Shown here piece after piece: positions 59,603 to 64,000 of a DNA stretch of 64,000 nucleotides (the first letter of the stretch is position 1; each line of letters starts with the position of its first letter). Source of the DNA: UBA11740 sp035635855 (GTDB lineage: Bacteria; Acidobacteriota; Blastocatellia; Pyrinomonadales; Pyrinomonadaceae); contig DASQAF010000010.1 of assembly GCA_035635855.1 (NCBI GenBank), positions 1 through 64,000 on the forward strand, given 5' to 3'. Both the position numbers and the translations under genes were made by a program. Under the pieces are notes generated by a model, which saw nothing but the letters and a program-made list of their open reading frames with translations, searched no databases and was not told the DNA's origin.

Positions 59603-59694
59603 ATATGCAACCCAAGCCTCTATTACGACCGGTCGTCCATCGGGATTATGAGCAATATTCCACGTGCTGACAAACTCTCAGGCTCAAATTCTTT

Positions 59695-59812
59695 GGAAAA
59701 GTCGTGACTGAATTCACCGTCATTTTATCGCTATATAGAGTGAGGCCGGAACAAGATTAGTTGGAGGCGAGACGAAAGCGATCACCGACGAGTCTCGAGC
59801 TGCGTTCCGGCC
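59695..59812 (+). promoter_or_regulatory. Possible ECF-type promoter and structured leader
   Basis: GGAAAA (59695-59700) is followed after 17 bases by CGTC (59718-59721), which fits a GGAA-N-CGTC ECF motif. The nearby sigma factor could recognise it. The leader contains nested inverted repeats, GGCCGGAAC/GTTCCGGCC (59744-59752, 59804-59812) and CGAGAC/GTCTCG inside. It precedes the 59848 gene. Confidence 0.35.
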
Positions 59813-59847
59813 AAGATTTGTAGCCAAGTCAAGAAGGAGAATCGAAG

Positions 59848-60579
59848 ATGATGAAAATGAAAAGAACCCTAAGGCTGGCGCACACAGTCTCGTTGTTGCT
59901 TGCGCTGGTGTCGACAGGTTTGGTTTTTACGGTCGGAGCGAAGGGGAAACCGCCATCGGATACGCCAGTCACGACTACAATTGACGGGCTTGGCGTTGAC
60001 ACGATACCCACCCTGCGCATTCAAAGCGATCAACTTGGCGCTTACAGAAATTCAAGTTCGTTACAGTCCATACTGCAAGCCTCTCTGGGAGGCTGGGTCT
60101 TGGACATGCTTAATTACAATTCCTCGCCCCAACGCAAGGTCCTGATTGATCTGCGCGATGCGGTGCCGGGCAGCGGTCCGAATGGCGGCGCGCCGACCGC
60201 GCCATTCGCCTATCAGATGGTGCGAGCCAGATTCATCGAGCAGTGCAGCGTCTATGGAACTGACATGCGATCGATCCCCGGCGGCGCGACCGTGTATTGT
60301 CCTCTCGTCGTCGGTTTTGACGACGCGAGCGGTGTGCGCTACCGACTGACCATGCGGGCCGACAACTTCCCAGAAGTGAACCTGACCCAGGTCACCTGTG
60401 TCGGCACTGACGCGAATGCCAAGTGCAATCAATGGAAGATTGAACCCAGCGCAACCCAACTTAACGGTGAAATAAAGAACGTCGCCAAGCTGCTTAAGGT
60501 AGCAACTAGACCTAATCAGAGCGACCAGGACATGGGGGACTTCTACCTGTCGTTCGCCATACACCTGACGAATCCCTGA
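59848..60579 (+). CDS. Exported hypothetical protein
   Basis: A 243-residue secreted protein. An N-terminal signal peptide (LRLAHTVSLLLALVSTGLVF) is followed by a mixed domain with GVDTIPTLRIQSDQLGAY, and a later SVYGTDMRSIPGGATVYCPL. Cysteines are present (CSVYG, VYCPL, VTCVG, KCNQW) and may form disulfides. AGAAGGAGAATCGAAG precedes the first of two adjacent ATG codons. No family was recognised. It lies divergent from the sigma/kinase operon. Confidence 0.6.
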   Translation: MMKMKRTLRLAHTVSLLLALVSTGLVFTVGAKGKPPSDTPVTTTIDGLGVDTIPTLRIQSDQLGAYRNSSSLQSILQASLGGWVLDMLNYNSSPQRKVLIDLRDAVPGSGPNGGAPTAPFAYQMVRARFIEQCSVYGTDMRSIPGGATVYCPLVVGFDDASGVRYRLTMRADNFPEVNLTQVTCVGTDANAKCNQWKIEPSATQLNGEIKNVAKLLKVATRPNQSDQDMGDFYLSFAIHLTNP

Positions 60580-60743
60580 GCCTGTGCAACTCGCAAGTGC
60601 GCGGGCGATATCGGGAGATGATTTCCCTCTCATTGGCCCGCTTACACTATGAAGATAAGTTCCTTGGCTTGAGATCGGATCGGTTACGGATTATCTGCTG
60701 AAACTCACTACTCAAAATACATCCCGATTGGAGGTAGAAGGCG

Positions 60744-61637
60744 ATGCGAAAGATCAACAACGCTACCAATGCTGCTAACGGACACGGCTGCTGTTGTGTG
60801 CCGCTGATGATCATTCTGTTGCTAGCTGGTGCTTCACTTGCTCAGGCGCAGCCTTCTCGCTTCGCCGCAGCCTACTACAATCGCGGTAATGAGCGGTTCA
60901 AGAAAGGTGATATGGATGGGGCCATAGTCGACTATGATGCAGCCCTCATCTCCTATCCGCGCTGGGCCAGCGCCTACATCATGCGCGGCAGCGCCCGATA
61001 TCACAAAGGAGACCTGGACGGCAGCATACTTGACTTTACCCAGGCCATCGAAATTAATCCTCACATGGACCAAGCCTATTACCATCGAGGGAAAGCCCGG
61101 ACCGATAAGGGAGACTTGGATGGGAGCATTAATGACTACAGCAAGGCCATCGAAATCAACCCGCGCCTGAGTGCCGCATATAACAATCGCGGCAATGTCC
61201 GAAGAGTAAGGGGGGATCTGGACGGAGCTCTGGCCGATTTCGATAAGGCCATTTGGCTCGATTCGCATAATGCCGCCTTCTACAATAATCGCGGTTTGGT
61301 ACGCCGCGCTAAGGGAGACCTGCAAGGAGCTATCGCAGACTACGATAGGGCTATCAGAATCAACCCTCGACTCGCAGACGCCTACAGCAATCAAGGCAAT
61401 ACCTTTCAAGATTTGGGAGATCTAAAGGGCAGCATCGTCGACTACGATGCGGCCATAACGCTCGCGCCATCTTTCGCCAGGGCCTACGGAAACCGAGGAT
61501 TGGCTCGGCTGTCTCAAGGCGACCGGGCGGGAGCGGAGAAAGACTTCGACCAGTGTCTCAAGCTGGACCCCTCGTTGATACCCGCCCTGCAAGAGCAAAT
61601 CGAGAAAGTGAAGCGGAGGTTTCCGTCGAAGCAATAG
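60744..61637 (+). CDS. Exported TPR-repeat protein
   Basis: A 297-residue protein with a signal peptide (LLAGASLAQAQ) and about seven tandem TPR units of 34 residues. Each shows AYYNRGNERFKKGDMDGAIV-like patterns (N-x-R-G-x5-G-D-x-x-G-A/S-I-x-D-Y-x-x-A-I-x-x-x-P), for example AYNNRGNVRRVRGDLDGALA. TPR arrays mediate protein interactions. A typical ribosome site TTGGAGGTAGAAGGCG is present. No partner is visible. It is convergent with the tRNA-Val region. Confidence 0.82.
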   Translation: MRKINNATNAANGHGCCCVPLMIILLLAGASLAQAQPSRFAAAYYNRGNERFKKGDMDGAIVDYDAALISYPRWASAYIMRGSARYHKGDLDGSILDFTQAIEINPHMDQAYYHRGKARTDKGDLDGSINDYSKAIEINPRLSAAYNNRGNVRRVRGDLDGALADFDKAIWLDSHNAAFYNNRGLVRRAKGDLQGAIADYDRAIRINPRLADAYSNQGNTFQDLGDLKGSIVDYDAAITLAPSFARAYGNRGLARLSQGDRAGAEKDFDQCLKLDPSLIPALQEQIEKVKRRFPSKQ

Positions 61638-61910
61638 CATTTAGTTGCCAGGTTTCGGGTCGAGTTTGCGATGATCCTAGGATGCCTCCAACGACAATCA
61701 GTCCAGAGGTCACGGTGAAGTGAGAACACGCGTTTCATGTGACAGAATAGTCGCTCTGTGATTGAGTTTGTTACTTAAGAACACCTACATTCACTCGCAG
61801 TATCAGCCTGAAAACTTCATCGAGACAAGGCAAGGTTCGGAGGGTCGATTTTGTGAAAAATCGTGGACGATTTTGACTTCAATGTGTTGCACGAAAATGT
61901 GCGCAGCAGA

Positions 61911-61943
61911 ACGGGCGACCCAAAGATCGAAAGGGTCGCCCGT
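61911..61943 (-). terminator. Hairpin downstream of tRNA-Val
   Basis: Perfect 11-bp arms ACGGGCGACCC (61911-61921) and GGGTCGCCCGT (61933-61943), loop 11 bases, sit 16 bases after the tRNA 3' end on the minus strand. No T-run follows. The rest of 61638-61910 shows no gene. Confidence 0.6.
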
Positions 61944-61959
61944 AAGTTATTGAAAAAGA

Positions 61960-62034
<75 letters not shown>

Positions 62035-62056
62035 AGATGTTTTAACTAAGTTTAAG

Positions 62057-63418
62057 CTATACAACAACTTGCTTTCTTTTCAAGCGTTTAGGAAAGTCGG
62101 CGACTTGGCTCGGATGGCTCGCATTTCCCGCTCGTCCCGCAAAAGTCCGCAAGAAGTCCGCAACGGTATTTGTGGACTGTTCACCAAGTATACAGCCCTT
62201 CTCGGTCGGGTGAAGATAGATTTTGAAGGACTCTAATGACTTGTGGCCGCTCCAGGACATGACTAGTGCTACGTCGTTTCCTGTTGCTTCCATCATTCTG
62301 GTGACGAAGGTGTGCCGGAGGCTGTGGCAGGTGAAACCGTCTTCGCGGCCGTAGTCGAGTTTCACGGCTTTGGCGGCTTTGAGGCAAGCGCGGCCAATGG
62401 CGTTATCGAATGTTTCTGTGGTAGCGCGGGGAAATAGGTATTGGTCGTCGGTGAGGCCTTCTGAGATTCTTTTTTGTACTAAGTCTCTTATGGGGGTCCA
62501 GAATGGAAGGTCTCTCTCGTTTTCCGTTTTTGTGGCTTCAAGCCTGACAATATTTTTCGACCACATAAACTGCCAGAGTTTGATTCGTAGTATTTCGTTA
62601 AGTCTGCCGCCAGTCATTCTCAGGAGTTGGATGGCATCTCCAGCTTCTCGCCATAGTGCTTTTCGTTCTTCACGTCTTGATGGCGCTAGGGGGGGATCCA
62701 GTAGGGTTTGAACCAGCGTGGCGTATTCCCAATCTTCAACAACTCGATGTTCAAACTCCGGGCTGCGATGGACTTTCAATGTGGGGCGTAGCCATGTGGC
62801 GAGATCTGCTTTTTTTCGCTGTGCGGCTTTCAGCATTCCTTGAATGCGTCCTATGAAAACGCCGGCACTATTTTTGTTCAGGCCTGGCTTGAAGCAAAGA
62901 ATGTGATAGAACTCCCGAAGATCGTCTTCGGTGCATTCGCGGATCAGTCGTTTGGGGCCAAAGTGGTCTACGAATTCTTGAAGGACTTTGCAGTTTGAAT
63001 TTACGTTGTGGCTGTATTGCTTCGCTTTGCTTTGCGCGCGGATATCCAAGGTGCGTCTATATATATTAAGCGCCTCTTGGGCGGTTGTTGGATCGCAACG
63101 AACTTCGCCTCGGTCTCGGGCGTCCATATCATCCATTACTTGGCGCAGGTGCTTTTCAGCATCGCTCTTTCGCGTAAACCCTTTTTTTCGTAATTGGACG
63201 CCTTTGTACTGACGCTCATAGCGATGGAGCGTTTGTCCGCCAGGACCGGTGTATTGGTGGAAATTCTTTGCCATTTGTCTGCGCGAGCTGTTAACAGGCG
63301 GTGCTTGAAGGATTGTAGTTCTTCGTTTGCGACTACCTGCTCGCAGCTCTTTTTCCTTGGGTGTTGGAAGCGCAGAATTATAGTGAGACTGCGTGTGGCT
63401 GTCCATAAGTTTTCTCAC
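62057..63418 (-). CDS. Tyrosine-type site-specific integrase
   Basis: A 453-residue phage-type recombinase. An N-terminal arm-binding and SAM-like region (residues 50-220) is followed by the catalytic domain with Arg I in TGGRLNEIL (about 269), the HxxR of HSLRHTF (about 364) and the GH and Tyr in WSGHKSLESFKIYLH (about 399). Such enzymes integrate elements at att sites, often within tRNA genes. GTG 63418, ATG 63406 or ATG 63274 are possible starts, the last giving the usual compact N-terminus. It lies directly upstream of tRNA-Val on the same strand. Confidence 0.88.
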   Translation of the reverse strand: MRKLMDSHTQSHYNSALPTPKEKELRAGSRKRRTTILQAPPVNSSRRQMAKNFHQYTGPGGQTLHRYERQYKGVQLRKKGFTRKSDAEKHLRQVMDDMDARDRGEVRCDPTTAQEALNIYRRTLDIRAQSKAKQYSHNVNSNCKVLQEFVDHFGPKRLIRECTEDDLREFYHILCFKPGLNKNSAGVFIGRIQGMLKAAQRKKADLATWLRPTLKVHRSPEFEHRVVEDWEYATLVQTLLDPPLAPSRREERKALWREAGDAIQLLRMTGGRLNEILRIKLWQFMWSKNIVRLEATKTENERDLPFWTPIRDLVQKRISEGLTDDQYLFPRATTETFDNAIGRACLKAAKAVKLDYGREDGFTCHSLRHTFVTRMMEATGNDVALVMSWSGHKSLESFKIYLHPTEKGCILGEQSTNTVADFLRTFAGRAGNASHPSQVADFPKRLKRKQVVV

Positions 63419-63647
63419 TTGGAGTTTTGATGGTAAGTTCGCGGTTATCTTGGTGGCCCTCTTGGCGCTGGGCGAGGGCTAATACTTCGTCGAGTAGGAA
63501 CCGTACTTGTTTGGTGCCGTTGCGAATTCGTGTGAGGGCTTTAGTCCCGGCGCCGCCGTTAAGAACTGTTTTATGTGAGCAGCCGAGTATTTCGCCGACT
63601 TGCTTGGCGGTGATTCTAGGTTTTGTTGTTCGTCGAATGAGACTCAT
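63378..63647 (-). CDS. Small helix-turn-helix protein, excisionase-like
   Basis: An 89-residue protein with a MerR/excisionase-like HTH (RITAKQVGEILGCSHKTVLN) and RNGTKQVRFLLDEVLALAQ, then a polar tail. Its end overlaps the integrase start by a few dozen bases, the usual arrangement of a recombination directionality factor (Xis) with integrase. That role is inference, as no sequence match proves it. Confidence 0.6.
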   Translation of the reverse strand: MSLIRRTTKPRITAKQVGEILGCSHKTVLNGGAGTKALTRIRNGTKQVRFLLDEVLALAQRQEGHQDNRELTIKTPSEKTYGQPHAVSL

Positions 63648-63694
63648 TGGATTGTCTCGACATTGTTTGGGCGTCTTATAGGATGGTGAGTGGT

Positions 63695-64000
63695 TTAATT
63701 AGGCCGGATTTCCGTCGCGAGGGACAAGCGACGCGCTTCTTGGGCCAGCCAGCGCCAATAACTTCCAATAGGTTCCACGGTAGTTTCTTTTACATCGTCC
63801 CAAATAGTGATCATACTTGCGTTCATTTCGGCTGCTAAGACAGCAGCGAGGAGAAGGTGGGGGAGCAAGTCGTCTTGTTCGTAAGGTTCCAGGTTGCCGG
63901 AAACTTCAAAGTTTCTAGCCTGTCCGCCGGACTGAATTTGTAGCGAACGCTCGTTATCACACGTTTGCGCTAAATCGTGCCAGGTGCGATCAAGTAGTGG
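63695..64000 (-). CDS. Partial hypothetical protein, 5' end outside the window
   Basis: An open minus-strand frame enters from the right edge and ends with TAA at 63695-63697, giving 101 residues. The C-terminal part includes NLEPYEQDDLLPHLLLAAVL, TIWDDVKETTVEPIGSYW and WLAQEARRLSLATEIR. No domain is recognised. Codon content looks coding. As it lies next to the HTH and integrase genes, it is probably a gene of the same element. Confidence 0.5.
   Translation of the reverse strand, partial: PLLDRTWHDLAQTCDNERSLQIQSGGQARNFEVSGNLEPYEQDDLLPHLLLAAVLAAEMNASMITIWDDVKETTVEPIGSYWRWLAQEARRLSLATEIRPN

Overview
The window is a 64 kb piece of a bacterial chromosome with moderately high GC, dense coding and few mobile genes. 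The gene set suggests a Gram-negative, peptidoglycan-containing soil-type bacterium, most likely Acidobacteriota of the Blastocatellia kind. This rests on heptose/LPS core genes, a PBP1b-like synthase, an ECF sigma factor of the acidobacterial/planctomycete type next to a Ser/Thr kinase with a TolB-like propeller, a PilZ-TonB-like hybrid, a fused AroD-AroE, myo-inositol-phosphate synthase and many interspersed palindromic repeats. The taxonomic call is inference, since no rRNA is present.

Layout. 1-13 kb: end of cydB, tRNA-Leu, a Fur regulator with a 2Fe-2S protein, an M28 lipoprotein peptidase, an isocitrate/isopropylmalate dehydrogenase-family enzyme, cinA, a three-gene cluster of small proteins, a membrane mannosyltransferase, smpB, pepA, a J-domain membrane protein and a HEAT-repeat protein. 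13-26 kb: a long run of minus-strand genes with a Clp-like AAA+ ATPase, inositol-phosphate synthase, a GDPD phosphodiesterase, a DUF3108 protein, an ICMT-like methyltransferase, the heptose cluster (waaC-like, rfaE2, rfaE1, waaF), an SDR epimerase, a K+ channel and cysS. 26-40 kb: M15 peptidase, thiL with an insertion, an aminotransferase, a MerR-type regulator, tRNA-Pro, a CAP protein, PBP1b, nifS-iscU, a glycine-zipper protein, a SAM hydroxide adenosyltransferase and citrate synthase.

40-56 kb: a 1218-residue exported 5'-nucleotidase-like protein fused to a beta-rich tail, a NYN protein, a gene with an apparent ATT start followed by rlmB, a zinc-ribbon protein, aroDE, a ThiF/MoeB-like E1, an exported propeller protein, three small or unknown genes, and a PilZ/TonB-C-like protein with nested internal duplications. 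56-62 kb: sigma factor and kinase, the kinase reading frame interrupted by one in-frame TAG, then two exported proteins (unknown and TPR). 62-64 kb: tRNA-Val, a tyrosine integrase, a small HTH protein and a partial gene, which look like the edge of an integrated element.

No complete new defence or biosynthetic system is evident. The most unusual items are the amber-interrupted kinase, the 5'-nucleotidase/beta-tail fusion with degraded metal motifs, the REPIN-like and other palindromic repeat families that repeatedly form the 3' ends of genes, the PilZ gene with nested repeats, the ATT-start gene, and a 53/110/DUF2442 small-gene cluster.
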